DNA of 64,000 nucleotides from Sinorhizobium fredii USDA 257 (GTDB lineage Bacteria > Pseudomonadota > Alphaproteobacteria > Rhizobiales > Rhizobiaceae), in the NCBI RefSeq assembly GCF_000265205.3, contig NC_018000.1, positions 1,736,001 through 1,800,000 on the forward strand, in the 5' to 3' direction. Below, piece after piece: positions 28,980 to 38,530 of the stretch. Within the stretch, counting starts at the first letter, position 1; each line of letters begins with the position of its first letter. The notes beneath the pieces are model-generated. The model worked only from the letters and a program-made list of their open reading frames with translations, was not told the DNA's origin and did not search any database. The position numbers and the translations under genes were made by a program.

Positions 28980-30812
28980 ATGAAGACGTGTGACGGACCA
29001 GTTTTGGCCGCAGACCGCGCGACGAAAGCAGGGTTGGCTAGCTCGATAGCGGCACAATCGGCGCTGCCATGCGAAGACGAGGGCTCGGGCAGCGAAGCAT
29101 TCCGTGCAATTGATCGGATGCGTGAGGCTCTGAGTGCAATGGCGACAGGAGGTCTTTCACCAGCCGCGTTGACACTCGCCTTTTTTGACTGGTCGATCCA
29201 CCTCGCATCGGCTCCGGGAAAGCGCATGGAACTTGCCGATAAGGCAGGGCAGAATTGGGGCCTTCTGCTGACTTACATGGCTGCAGCCGCCACGCGTCCG
29301 GACGCGCCGCCCTGCAGTCAGGCGCTGCCGGGAGACAACCGGTTTCGCGCGGAGGGCTGGCAAAAGCAACCCTACACAGTCTGGGCGCAGGCTTTCTTGC
29401 TGTGCCAGCAGTGGTGGCAAAATGCTACGCGCCACGTCCCCGGCATGACACCGCACCACGAGGACGTCGTCTCCTTTACCGCGCGCCAGTGGCTGGACGT
29501 GTTCTCGCCGTCCAACATTCCCTTCGCCAACCCGGAAGTGATCCACAGGGCAATGGAAACGGGCGGGGCGAATTTCACGCATGGATTCCGCAACTGGTTC
29601 GAAGACGTCGGCCGGCTGGCCATGAGGCAACCTCCGGTCGGGACGGAAGCGTTTCGCGTAGGATGCGATGTCGCGGCCACGCCTGGAAAGGTTGTCTATC
29701 GAAACCACCTGATTGAGCTGATCCAGTATGCGCCCGCGACGGAGGACGTCATCGCCGAGCCGATCCTGATCGTGCCGGCCTGGATCATGAAATACTACAT
29801 CCTCGACCTTTCACCGCATAATTCCCTGATCCGCTATCTCGTGGCGCGGGGCCACACCGTGTTCTGCATTTCCTGGCGCAATCCGACCGCGAAGGACCGC
29901 GACCTCACACTCGACGATTACAGGCGATTGGGAATCCTGGCCGCGCTTGATGCCGTCAGCGCCATCGTTCCAGAGCGCAAGATTCACGCAACGGGCTACT
30001 GTCTGGGGGGTACGCTTCTAGCGATCGCGGCGGCCGCGATGGCGCGCACCGAGGACCAGCGTTTCGCATCGATCACGCTGTTTGCCGCCCAGACGGACTT
30101 CTGCGAACCCGGCGAACTGGCGCTGTTCATCGATCACAGCCAGCTGCATTTTCTCGACAGCATGATGTGGCATAGTGGCTGTCTTTCCGCCGATCAGATG
30201 GCGGGGGCATTTCAAATGCTGCGCACCAACGATCTCGTTTGGTCGCGCCTCGTCCACGACTACCTGATCGGTAAACGCATGCCAATGACCGATCTCATGG
30301 CGTGGAACGCGGACCCAACCCACATGCCCTACAGGATGCATGCGGAATATCTGCAGCGCCTCTATCTCGACAACGAACTTGCCGCCGGCCGTTTCATCGT
30401 TGACGGACGCCCGGCTCACCTCCAGAACATCTGCGTTCCCATGTTCGTCGTCGGGACGGAGCGAGACCATGTCGCACCGTGGCAGTCCGTCTACAAGATA
30501 CATTATCTCACCGACACCGACGTCACTTTTGTGCTGACAAGCGGGGGTCACAATGCCGGCATCGTCTCCGAGCCAGACCATCCCGGCAGAGGTTTTCGCA
30601 TCGCATTGACACGTGAGAGCGATTCCAGCGTCAGCGCGGACGAATGGGCCGCGGCAGCCATATCGAAGGACGGCTCATGGTGGCCGGACTGGGTCGCGTG
30701 GCTCGCCGGCCATTCAGCGCCGGAACGGGTGGCACCGCCGGACATCGGCGCTCCCAGGAAAGGCTATCCCCCGATGGATGATGCCCCCGGCACTTATGTG
30801 CTTCAGCGGTAA
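28980..30812 (+). CDS. phaC: Poly(3-hydroxyalkanoate) synthase, PhaC-like
   Basis: A 610-residue polymerase that joins hydroxyacyl-CoA units into storage polyester. The ATG follows GGAGTTTCGCG; an upstream frame is not used. PhaC_N features (QWLDVFSPSNIPFANPEVIH) come first. The nucleophile is Cys341 in GYCLGGTLL, followed by a candidate Asp in VVGTERDHVAPWQS and the His in TSGGHNAG. The length fits class I. Rhizobia often have a second, diverged synthase away from the core pha genes. The missing phaE partner and the proline-rich end support a class I-like second copy. Confidence 0.92.
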   Translation: MKTCDGPVLAADRATKAGLASSIAAQSALPCEDEGSGSEAFRAIDRMREALSAMATGGLSPAALTLAFFDWSIHLASAPGKRMELADKAGQNWGLLLTYMAAAATRPDAPPCSQALPGDNRFRAEGWQKQPYTVWAQAFLLCQQWWQNATRHVPGMTPHHEDVVSFTARQWLDVFSPSNIPFANPEVIHRAMETGGANFTHGFRNWFEDVGRLAMRQPPVGTEAFRVGCDVAATPGKVVYRNHLIELIQYAPATEDVIAEPILIVPAWIMKYYILDLSPHNSLIRYLVARGHTVFCISWRNPTAKDRDLTLDDYRRLGILAALDAVSAIVPERKIHATGYCLGGTLLAIAAAAMARTEDQRFASITLFAAQTDFCEPGELALFIDHSQLHFLDSMMWHSGCLSADQMAGAFQMLRTNDLVWSRLVHDYLIGKRMPMTDLMAWNADPTHMPYRMHAEYLQRLYLDNELAAGRFIVDGRPAHLQNICVPMFVVGTERDHVAPWQSVYKIHYLTDTDVTFVLTSGGHNAGIVSEPDHPGRGFRIALTRESDSSVSADEWAAAAISKDGSWWPDWVAWLAGHSAPERVAPPDIGAPRKGYPPMDDAPGTYVLQR

Positions 30813-31082
30813 AGCCAATTTTAAGGCAGTGGTTTACCGGCCCCGCCTAGTCGGCCAGTTGAGCGGCACAGGAAAACTTTGCCTCGGCGGAGGGGATTTA
30901 CAAAGCCGCGGCTCGCTCGGGCGGCGAGACAGCACGCCAAAGGTTGATCTGACAACCTTGCGCCAGTAGGCCGGCACGCCCACGCTGCAGCGCAATTGGG
31001 TACCGACGGAGTGGGTCAGGGATCCGACTTGCGATAATTATGCCGGTCGCTTACCGGGCGACACTACCTCGATTAATGGGCG

Positions 31083-31403
31083 TTACCGCTTTATCAAACC
31101 AGCGCCCAGTCGACGTGAGGCTGATGTAAGATCCGGCCGGGGCGGCTTGGCGCGTCCCAAGACGTCGCTGCATGCGAATGACGCTTCAATGCATGCGGCT
31201 ATGAAGGAATTTTTTGCCCAATCAGAATACTGTGGGTGATGCAAAGCGGCGCGACAGGCTCGCACGGCTCGGGCCTGCTGCCCGCCATGCATCGGCCATT
31301 CGTTCTCGAGGAAATCAAGCGCGTCGTAAGGGCCGCAGAACTGTCGCTTCATGCCGTTTTGCAGCGTCACCGACAGCGCAATGCCCCATGGCACTTCTTT
31401 CAT
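31083..31403 (-). CDS. DUF982-domain protein
   Basis: A 106-residue protein with the DUF982 pattern: PWGIALSVTLQNGMKRQFCG, then ALDFLENEWPMHGGQQARAV and a helix ending NSFIAACIEASFA. The ATG follows AGGAGGTCCGAAA, a full ribosome site. DUF982 genes occur in many copies in rhizobia, mostly on plasmids, and have no known function. The last 25 residues are basic and variable. It is a single gene without close partners. Confidence 0.85.
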   Translation of the reverse strand: MKEVPWGIALSVTLQNGMKRQFCGPYDALDFLENEWPMHGGQQARAVRACRAALHHPQYSDWAKNSFIAACIEASFACSDVLGRAKPPRPDLTSASRRLGAGLIKR

Positions 31404-31671
31404 TTTCGGACCTCCTGAAAGGCCGTATGCAGAACCGCCAACCCATCCACTTCGTTCCTGAGGATAAGTGATTCTTCACTCCTGGTCACGTGGGCGAAGC
31501 TTTCACGGGGAAGGGCATTTCCGCGTCTGAGAAGCAATTGCCGGGAATTCGTTGCTGGCGCAGGGTGGCGCCTGGCCCATGATCATGTGCCGTTCAGGTC
31601 ACCTGCCTGCAGGAAAAGATGGCGACATTATCCGAACACGGGAAGTCCAAGTGCCACCGTGCCTTCACAGG

Positions 31672-32269
31672 CTACTCCCCGCGAAACAGCTTCCACTTCG
31701 TGGGTCGGAACGCGATGCGGGTGCGGTCGGCCGAGGACGTGCGCTCGGGCGGCAACTCAATCTCGATCGACGGCTGTATCCTTCCAAGGTCCAATTCGAG
31801 GTGGCGGGTGCCAGCGACGCGACGGCTCGCCGTGATGCGACCGGCGAGACAACCAGCGCACCCCTCCATGAGCTCGACGTCGTGCGGGCGGAAATAGAGG
31901 GTTGCCGGACCATCCGACTCGTTTGAGCGCAGGCCGATAGCCAGGTTTTTAAACCAGATGGCCGATAAAACCATAGACGAAGGGCGAGACCGGGTGATCG
32001 TAGTTCTCGTCGGGCGTGCCGACCTGCTCGATCGCGCCCTTGCTCATGACGACGACGCGGTCCGCAAGCTCCAGCGCTTCTTCCTGGTCGTGGGTGACGC
32101 CGTCGGTCGGGCTTTCGAGACCGGCGATGAGCCGGAGCAGCGTCGTCTTGGCCGAGGCGGACGGGGCGAGCAGCGCGATCAACTCGCCGGAGCGGATATC
32201 GAGCGAGACATCGACGAGCGCTGGGAAACGGCCGAACTCCTTGCGTAGGTTCTGGATGCTGACTTCCAT
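31672..32269 (-). pseudogene. cysA: Broken sulfate ABC transporter ATPase CysA
   Basis: The N-terminus is intact ([20 protein letters not shown]), but the Walker A is damaged ([10 protein letters not shown] instead of LGPSGSGKTT). The frame then jumps from [11 protein letters not shown] straight to [20 protein letters not shown], so the signature motif and Walker B are deleted. After VYGFIG the frame breaks again and the C-terminal domain follows in another frame (YFRPHDVELMEGCAG...FRPTKWKLFRGE). It cannot hydrolyse ATP. It lies 84 bases behind the sulfate-binding gene; cysT and cysW are absent. Confidence 0.85.
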
Positions 32270-32353
32270 GGATGCCTGCACCTTTCAAAGGCGGCGGCTG
32301 GCAGCAAACTTGTCGCTGGAGCGAAGCTTGCTCGGCTGCCAAGCACATCAAGG

Positions 32354-33379
32354 CTATCGGCCCGGCGTATAGATCCGGTCGAAACTCCCGCCAGCGCCGA
32401 AGAATTTCGGCTGAGCTTCCTTCCAACCGCCGAATTCGTCAATGGTGACAAGTTTGAGATCGGCGAAGCGGGCCGTGTCCTTGGGATCCGCCAGTTCCGG
32501 CTTGAACGGCCGGTAATAGTGCTTGGCGACGATCTTCTGGCCGACGTCGCTGTACAAATAGTCGAGATAGGCTTCGGCCACCTTCCGCGTTCCTTTGCTG
32601 TCGACATTACCGTCGATGAGGGCCACGGACGGTTCGGCTTTGATCGAAATTGACGGCGTGACGATCTCAAACTCATCGGGGCCGAGTTCCTCGAGGGCGA
32701 GATGGGCCTCATTCTCCCAGGCGAGCAGCACGTCGCCAAGGCCGCGCTGGACGAAGGTGGTCATCGCCCCCCACGCGCCGGTGTCGAGAACCAGAACATG
32801 CTCGAAGAGTCGCGCCACATATTCCTGCGCCTTGGCCTCGTCGCCATTGTTAGCACCCCGTGCCCAGGCCCAGGCGGCGAGGAAGTTCCAGCGGGCGCCG
32901 CCCGAGGTCTTCGGGTTCGGGGTGATCACCTGAATGCCTTCCTTGGTCAGGTCACCCCAGTCCTTGATGCCCTTTGGATTGCCCTTGCGCACCAGGAAGA
33001 TGATCGTCGACGTGTAGGGGGCGCTGTCGTTTTCCAGTCGTCTTCTCCAATCGACCGGGATCTTGCCGGTCGCCTGCGCAATCGCGTCGATGTCGGCTTC
33101 GAGCGCCAGCGTCACCACATCGGCTTCGAGCCCATCGATCACCAATCGCGCTTGTTTGCCCGAGCCGCCGTGTGACATATCGATCGTCACCGTCTCGCCG
33201 CTATCCGCCTCCCATTTTTCAGCGAAAGCGGCATTGAATTCCTTGTAGAGTTTCCGAGTCGAGTCATAGGAGACGTTGAGGATCGTCGTCTCGGCGAGAG
33301 CGAAGCCAATAGAGCCAAGCTGCAAGATTCCGACCACAAGCGCTCGTTTCACAACTCCGGCAAATTTATTCGCTCCCAT
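32354..33379 (-). CDS. sbp: Periplasmic sulfate-binding protein
   Basis: A 341-residue binding protein of the Sbp/CysP family. The signal peptide spans MGANKFAGVVKRALVVGILQ to ALAET. Family marks are TILNVSYDSTRKLYKEFNAA, TIDMSHGGSGKQARLVIDGL and VVTPNPKTSGGARW-type residues (here VITPNPKTSGGARWNFLAAW). The ATG follows GGAGGCCGAC. In complete operons cysT, cysW and cysA follow. Here only a wrecked cysA remains, so this receptor either serves another transporter in trans or has lost its purpose. Its own reading frame is intact. Confidence 0.93.
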   Translation of the reverse strand: MGANKFAGVVKRALVVGILQLGSIGFALAETTILNVSYDSTRKLYKEFNAAFAEKWEADSGETVTIDMSHGGSGKQARLVIDGLEADVVTLALEADIDAIAQATGKIPVDWRRRLENDSAPYTSTIIFLVRKGNPKGIKDWGDLTKEGIQVITPNPKTSGGARWNFLAAWAWARGANNGDEAKAQEYVARLFEHVLVLDTGAWGAMTTFVQRGLGDVLLAWENEAHLALEELGPDEFEIVTPSISIKAEPSVALIDGNVDSKGTRKVAEAYLDYLYSDVGQKIVAKHYYRPFKPELADPKDTARFADLKLVTIDEFGGWKEAQPKFFGAGGSFDRIYTPGR

Positions 33380-33643
33380 GTCGGCCTCCATACTTTACCA
33401 GGCGAAACTAGCCTCCGAACGCCAGGCGGGAAAGCCGAGATAAATGCTCGCGCCGCAGGCAGCCGAGGTAACCGCTTTCGCATGTTTAAGGTGCCAGCGA
33501 CGACGCACCTCAAGTCGACATCCCGTGCAAAACCACGAGCGTTCGCAATTAACTTCCGTCTGCCGACGCCACATAGGCAGAGCGAGCCCGTTCGAGCACC
33601 TTATCGTCAGCAATTGACGAACTCGAAGGATGTTCCCCATGAA

Positions 33644-34783
33644 CTATTTTGCTGTAGACCGATCGGCCGAAGACGAGGACGAAGCTAGGTGGAAGCGGTT
33701 CGTCCGGCCTAGCTTGCCTTCTCGTGCCGCTTTGATCACCCTGTTGATGAACTCCAGCTTCTCTACCACGGGCGGCGGCAGGACGAATGGATAGATGTCG
33801 CCCTGTCCCATTGAGCGCTGGAACGTGTTCAGCGCCAAACTAATCGGCACCCACGCGCCGACTAACTGCTGGGCACTTTCGGCGCGGTACGGATCGAACT
33901 TTACCTCTGCGTCGAGATCATGATGCCGGAACGGTTCGATCGAAAGGCCGAACGCGCGGGCCGATTCCAGCGTATCGACGATGTGGAAGAAATGCGCCCA
34001 GCACTCCGCGAAATCTTCGGCCGGATGGCAGCTCGCATAGCTCGAGATGAAGCGCTGTTGCCAATCAACAGGGGGTCCTTCGCTATAATTCTTCTGAAGC
34101 GCCGCGTCGTAGTCCTGACGTTCGTCGCCAAACAGCTGGCGCGCCCCGGAGAGCATGTCGCTGCCTTCGACGAGTTGCTGAAAGAAGAAGTGACCTATTT
34201 CATGCCTGAAGTGGCCGAGCAGAGTGCGGTAAGGCTCTCCCATCGAGACGCGGACGGTCTCGCGCACCACATCGTCCGCCTCAGCGGCGCGAAGGCTTAT
34301 GAGGCCATCCTCGTGTCCGGTCACCGCGGGGACCCGATGGCCAAAATCGTCAACGGCATCTTCCAGGAAGTCGAAAACGAGCCCACCGTCGGGATCGGTA
34401 GCCCGATCAGGACAGGGAATGGCAAAGCGCAGGATCGAGTAAAAGAGATGACGTTGAGCGGCGCCGATTTTCTGGAATCGCGCGAGACCCTGCGGCGTGT
34501 CGGTGTTCGGGATGAGGCGGTTATAGCGGGCGGGAATGGCGAGCGGGTTTGGATCGTCAGCATCGACAAGCCAGTTGCTACCATCGATCGGTGCGTTGGC
34601 GCAGAACTTCCAAAGCTTGTCAGGCCGCGATGTGATCCGCCAGAGGCCTTCGCCCGCGTTGGTCAGAGTGTGTAGCGTCAGCGTGTCGGCGACGAATCCG
34701 ACAGGTGCGTTGTTCGCGCCTACGCTAAAATGGTTGTCGAAATAGAGCGGCAATCCGCTCACATCGCATTGATAAAGCCGCAT
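33644..34783 (-). CDS. Putative zinc-dependent metallopeptidase (zinc-ribbon type)
   Basis: A 379-residue protein. The N-terminus (MRLYQCDVSGLPLYFDNHFS) is a reduced zinc-ribbon-like start, and the middle has HEIGHFFFQQLVEG, an HExxH catalytic motif, with a downstream helix CHPAEDFAECWAHFFHIVDT that could supply the third ligand. This layout matches the uncharacterised zinc-binding metallopeptidase family (Peptidase_Mx-like). No signal peptide is seen, so it is probably cytoplasmic. The substrate is unknown. It stands alone, 260 bases from sbp. Confidence 0.75.
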   Translation of the reverse strand: MRLYQCDVSGLPLYFDNHFSVGANNAPVGFVADTLTLHTLTNAGEGLWRITSRPDKLWKFCANAPIDGSNWLVDADDPNPLAIPARYNRLIPNTDTPQGLARFQKIGAAQRHLFYSILRFAIPCPDRATDPDGGLVFDFLEDAVDDFGHRVPAVTGHEDGLISLRAAEADDVVRETVRVSMGEPYRTLLGHFRHEIGHFFFQQLVEGSDMLSGARQLFGDERQDYDAALQKNYSEGPPVDWQQRFISSYASCHPAEDFAECWAHFFHIVDTLESARAFGLSIEPFRHHDLDAEVKFDPYRAESAQQLVGAWVPISLALNTFQRSMGQGDIYPFVLPPPVVEKLEFINRVIKAAREGKLGRTNRFHLASSSSSADRSTAK

Positions 34784-35407
34784 GCAGAACCCCGGGTGTT
34801 CAGCTGGTGCTGGTAAACGCGCGAGGCAGCGAAAAGATACTTCGGCTGATTTGCCTGGAAGCTGCGGCTCCTTTGGATGCGAGGATGGATCGGCATAATA
34901 TAGCGGCGCAATCGGCGGCCGCGGAGGCCGTTCGCGAATGGCATCGGCGTAAAGCTGCCGGCGGCGTGACAGCCTGGTCTACTCAAAGGCACTGCTCGAT
35001 GTGACGAGAGAAAAGGAAGAGGCCCGACTGAGGATCGTGCAGTTCGTGCCTGGTGACAACCGCGAAGCAAGGCAGAAGTTGACCTACCTAGCTGCGTATC
35101 TTCTCGCGACGCGTGGCTCGTTGAAGGTGCCCGAGATGGAGGCTGTGATGCGCAGGACCAAACCGATCTCATAGGCACGAGCAAATGAAGAAGATCCACC
35201 CCCGGCACTTTCAAGGCCTAGAGCCCAGATTCTTCCGTTCAAGCTGCGTTCATGCAAAACGCGCTATAAATCATTGAAAGATAAGACGATGGTGGCTGCC
35301 CAACAAAGGCTGGCAGGCGCTTCAACTATGCCCGGGAACCGGAAAAAGCCGGAGTAAAATCAAACACCGGACGTGGCATGACGCCTTCCTCCCAGGGAGT
35401 TGAAAAC
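34784..35407. other. Intergenic region with a possible reading-frame remnant
   Basis: This gap of about 620 bases between the metallopeptidase and the SH3 protein contains the coding-like stretch at 34953-35174 described separately. Nothing else is recognised. The last 150 bases should hold the promoter of the SH3 gene. Confidence 0.4.
34953..35174 (+). pseudogene. Coding-like frame without start codon, unknown
   Basis: Between two stops the frame reads DSLVYSKALLDVTREKEEAR, then LRIVQFVPGDNREARQKLTY and LAAYLLATRGSLKVPEMEAV. The helical, charged composition looks like real protein. There is no ATG at its beginning, only an internal GTG, so it may be the 3' part of a frameshifted gene whose first part lies at 34807-34950. 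I do not recognise the family. Confidence 0.35.
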
Positions 35408-36217
35408 GTGAAACGCACCCTTTTGAAAATTGCCGCGACCGGTATGCTCTTGCTTGCTCCGGCGATCGCTCAGGCGGCAGAAGGCTTCGCGACGGCAAAC
35501 GTCAATATGCGCGCCGGCCCAAGCACAGCATATCCGGCGATCACCGTGATTCCGGCCGGCGAATCCGTTGAGATCTACGGTTGTCTTGCCGACGTGCCGT
35601 GGTGCGACGTGGAGTTCTATGACGGCCGTGGCTGGGTGCACGGCCGATATATCCAGGCGCTTTATCAACAGCGCCGCGTTTATGTCGGTCCTCAATATTA
35701 TCGCCCGCTCGGTATTCCCGTCGTTGTCTTCAGCTTCAGCAGCTATTGGGATCGTCACTACCGCGACCGTGACTTTTATCACGACCGCGATCGCTGGCGC
35801 CGCGGACCGGACTTCTATCGCGGCCCGGATCGCCGTGCGGAACCTCCACCCAGCCGCAGACCTGAATTCGAGCCAAGGCCAGCTCCGCGCCGGGAATTCG
35901 AGCCTAGATTGGAGCGGAGGCCCGATATTGGGCGTCCCGCTGAAAGACGCCGGGAGCTTGGCGATCGCCCGGATCGCCTTCCGGATTTCGATCGCGCGCC
36001 CAACCGCAGGCCTAATGTCGACAGACCGCCGGACTTTGACCGTGATCTGCGCCGCGGCGGCGATCGCAACCGGCGGAACTTCGAGCGTGGGGGCGATGAT
36101 GGCGATCGCATCATCCGTCGCGGCGACGACAATCGTGACCGCAGGGGTGGTGACAATGACCGCCGCAGGCCGCAGCGACGTGTCTGCGAACCCGGCGAAC
36201 CGGGTTGCCGGAACTAG
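35408..36217 (+). CDS. Exported SH3-domain protein with an Arg/Asp-rich tail
   Basis: A 269-residue protein. The GTG start is chosen because GGGAG lies eight bases before it and it opens directly on the signal peptide (VKRTLLKIAATGMLLLAPAI, cleaved after AQAA); an ATG ten codons earlier has no site. Residues 25-85 form a bacterial SH3 domain (ATANVNMRAGPSTAYPAITV; VPWCDVEFYDGRGWVHGRYI). The remaining 170 residues are low-complexity, built from RDRD, RRPEFEPRP and FDRDLRRGGDRNRR blocks, and end in a cysteine pair (VCEPGEPGCRN). It probably binds peptidoglycan or another envelope polymer. Confidence 0.85.
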   Translation: MKRTLLKIAATGMLLLAPAIAQAAEGFATANVNMRAGPSTAYPAITVIPAGESVEIYGCLADVPWCDVEFYDGRGWVHGRYIQALYQQRRVYVGPQYYRPLGIPVVVFSFSSYWDRHYRDRDFYHDRDRWRRGPDFYRGPDRRAEPPPSRRPEFEPRPAPRREFEPRLERRPDIGRPAERRRELGDRPDRLPDFDRAPNRRPNVDRPPDFDRDLRRGGDRNRRNFERGGDDGDRIIRRGDDNRDRRGGDNDRRRPQRRVCEPGEPGCRN

Positions 36218-36670
36218 TGTGGCCCGGGTGCGGACAATCATCACATCGGGCCGTTGCTTGAATTCGCGCACAGCTAAGTCCAGAGACCTCCCTCTAGTTT
36301 ATTTCGCTGCGGCACGTACGTCCGAACCGAAACTGAACCCGGCGTTGTAGGAGGCGGTCGGTATTAGCATGCTCATGCATGAGCATCAGTTCCGAAGTTC
36401 GGTTGCCGGTGTTTAGGGCGCGAGAAGCACTGCGACCATTCAGAAAATGACTAGCTGGTGCCTTCTCCATCCTGAGTTCCGGCGTTTGGACCAAGCGGGT
36501 TTTTTGATCCCTCCGCCATGAAAGGAAACGGACCGCTCCGAAGCAGCACCTGAGTGAAGCGAAAGCTGGCGCTGAAGGTATTTTGAGCGTGAGTGCGGCC
36601 GTCTGGAGGATTAATATGGGCAAGGAGCGACTGCCTTTTTTCTTGAAGGATACGGGACCGGAGGTTGTCC
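36218..36670. other. Intergenic region before the peroxiredoxin-like gene
   Basis: About 450 bases without a convincing gene on either strand. The GGAGG ribosome site of the next gene ends the region. A short palindrome GCATGCTCATGCATGAGCAT near 36368 is visible but has no obvious role. Confidence 0.4.
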
Positions 36671-37312
36671 ATGTCCACGCACGCATTAGACCATCCGCTG
36701 CAGCCGGGCGACCTGGCTCCGAACATTGTGCTCGATGCGATCTCACGCGAGGGCAAGATCGCACTTGATGATTTTCGCGGTCAGAGCCCATTGTTGATCG
36801 GTCTGTTTCGAGGCCTGCATTGCGCGTTCTGCCGGCGCCATGTCGCGGCAATGGCACAGCTCAATCCGGCCCTGCGCGAGAAAGGCGTCCAAACTCTGGC
36901 GGTGGTAAACACCCCGGTCGAACGCGCCCGACTCTATTTCCGCTATCACCCAATCCCCGGACTTCTGGCTGCATCCGACCCGGTACGGGCCTCGCACCGG
37001 GCCTTCGGCTTGCCCGGCGTCGGGGCGGATGCGGTCATGTCGATCTTGATCGATCTTCCGGGCGAGCTGCCCCAGCCAATGGGTGTGATCGAAATGGATG
37101 AGTTTCTCAACAGGAAGGAAGGGTATGAAATCACGGAAGCCGACCAGCAGATGATGACTTTCGACCAGGAGCAGCTTGTCGGTCAGTTCCTGATCGACCG
37201 CGAGGGCATCGTGCGCTGGAGTTTCACCGAAGTCCTGGAGAGCGGGCTCCAAACATTCAAGGCACCCAATCCTGGGGAATTGATGTCAGCAGCTTCCGAG
37301 GTTGCAACTTAA
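36671..37312 (+). CDS. Thioredoxin-fold protein of the AhpC/TSA (peroxiredoxin-like) family
   Basis: A 213-residue cytoplasmic protein. The ATG lies six bases after GGAGG. The fold starts QPGDLAPNIVLDAISREGK, and the active region is FRGLHCAFCRRHVAAMAQL, a CxxC pair rather than the single peroxidatic Cys in a TxxC context of true peroxiredoxins. The late part has QFLIDREGIVRWSFTEV, as in AhpC/TSA proteins. It is thus more likely a thiol-disulfide reductase-like member than a classical peroxidase. It has no operon partner. Confidence 0.8.
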   Translation: MSTHALDHPLQPGDLAPNIVLDAISREGKIALDDFRGQSPLLIGLFRGLHCAFCRRHVAAMAQLNPALREKGVQTLAVVNTPVERARLYFRYHPIPGLLAASDPVRASHRAFGLPGVGADAVMSILIDLPGELPQPMGVIEMDEFLNRKEGYEITEADQQMMTFDQEQLVGQFLIDREGIVRWSFTEVLESGLQTFKAPNPGELMSAASEVAT

Positions 37313-37735
37313 TAGTTGCTGAAGAACTCGCTCGAAAACGGCTGGCGCCACACATTGGCGGCGCTTTCAGGTTTCGACCTCCCCAATCCGCCACGAATTC
37401 CCAGACCTGCTTGGCAAACACCAACCCCGCACCACGCCAACATCCGCGGTCCCCGCTATTACCACTGAGGGACAACAATCATTGCCAGCAGGACCCCAGC
37501 CTCAAGGGGGCGCGATCATCCCGGAATCCCGGGCGCAATCATCTCGGAACAAAGGGGCGGCTTCATCGGAATCGGCAGGCTCCCGCCGGCTAGAACTCTC
37601 TCGCCCCCATCAAATTCACGTTCAGGCGGTTCTTGTGGCTGCTGCAGGCCCAGATAATTCGCCGTCTAAGTCCGCCTATTGTTCACGGTCGACTGAGAAG
37701 ACGCGTAGCGCTGCCGCCGCTCGGCGCCACAACAT
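37313..37735. other. Intergenic region, nothing recognised
   Basis: About 420 bases between convergent genes. Several short frames exist, but none has a ribosome site or family pattern. Confidence 0.4.
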
Positions 37736-38530
37736 TCATGCCGACACTTCGGTCAGTGCGTCAGCGCCACGGGGTGCGGAGCGAGGCGATATCGGCGTCG
37801 CTCCGAAGTAGCGCGACGCCGCCTCCGTCCGGTTGCGCACGTTCATCTTCTTGTAGATGTTGCGGACATGCACCTTGACGGTGTTTTCGGAAAGCCCGAG
37901 ACGATCGGCGATGATCTTGTTCTGCGTGCCCATGGATATGAGATCGAGAATCTGGATCTCGCGCGTCCTGAGGAGGCCTTGGGCAAAGTCGGTCTTGCGT
38001 TCCATATCGATGTCTTCCGAAGGCGCCTGTTGCGCGACAACGCCGTCCCCTGCGAGCTCTCTCGGCGCCAGGCGCCGAAGCAACGCGGCGGGAAAATGCT
38101 CGCCGCCCTTCATCATGAGATCAATGGCGGTGAGGCATACGTCGAGATTGAGGTTCAGCGGCAGCACGCCGTGAAGCAATCCTTCGTCGACAAGTCCAGC
38201 AATCGATGAGTCGAACTCGTCCGCATTCTGCACCATCAGGCCGATCGCGGCCTTCGGATAGAACTCGTGGATCGTCCTCATGATCGATGGAAGTACTGCC
38301 ACCGGCAGGCGGTAGAGCATCACCAGGCTTACGTCGATAAGATTGCCGTCCATAAGACCGTCGGAATCGGAAAGGCTTACGATGTCTTGATCTTGAAAAC
38401 GCGCGCTGATCGCCTGTGTCAGACATTCGGCGAACAGGTCGGTTTTTGCGAGCATTACAATCTTGCTTTTCTTCGGCAGTACATTGTTGCCATCTTCAAT
38501 ATTGCTCAAGGTCGAGCTTGTTCGGTCCAT
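37736..38530 (-). CDS. LuxR-type transcriptional regulator with a degenerate receiver-like domain
   Basis: A 264-residue regulator. The C-terminal LuxR helix-turn-helix is clear (LLRTREIQILDLISMGTQNK followed by IIADRLGLSENTVKVHVRNI). The first 150 residues resemble a response-regulator receiver (KIVMLAKTDLFAECLTQAI) but lack the acidic pocket and phosphorylation site, so activation is not by ordinary phosphotransfer. The ATG follows AGGAGGGATAA. Regulators of this form control exopolysaccharide or surface genes in rhizobia. The glycan genes 10 kb to the right are possible targets, but that is only an inference. The region upstream is AT-rich. Confidence 0.85.
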   Translation of the reverse strand: MDRTSSTLSNIEDGNNVLPKKSKIVMLAKTDLFAECLTQAISARFQDQDIVSLSDSDGLMDGNLIDVSLVMLYRLPVAVLPSIMRTIHEFYPKAAIGLMVQNADEFDSSIAGLVDEGLLHGVLPLNLNLDVCLTAIDLMMKGGEHFPAALLRRLAPRELAGDGVVAQQAPSEDIDMERKTDFAQGLLRTREIQILDLISMGTQNKIIADRLGLSENTVKVHVRNIYKKMNVRNRTEAASRYFGATPISPRSAPRGADALTEVSA

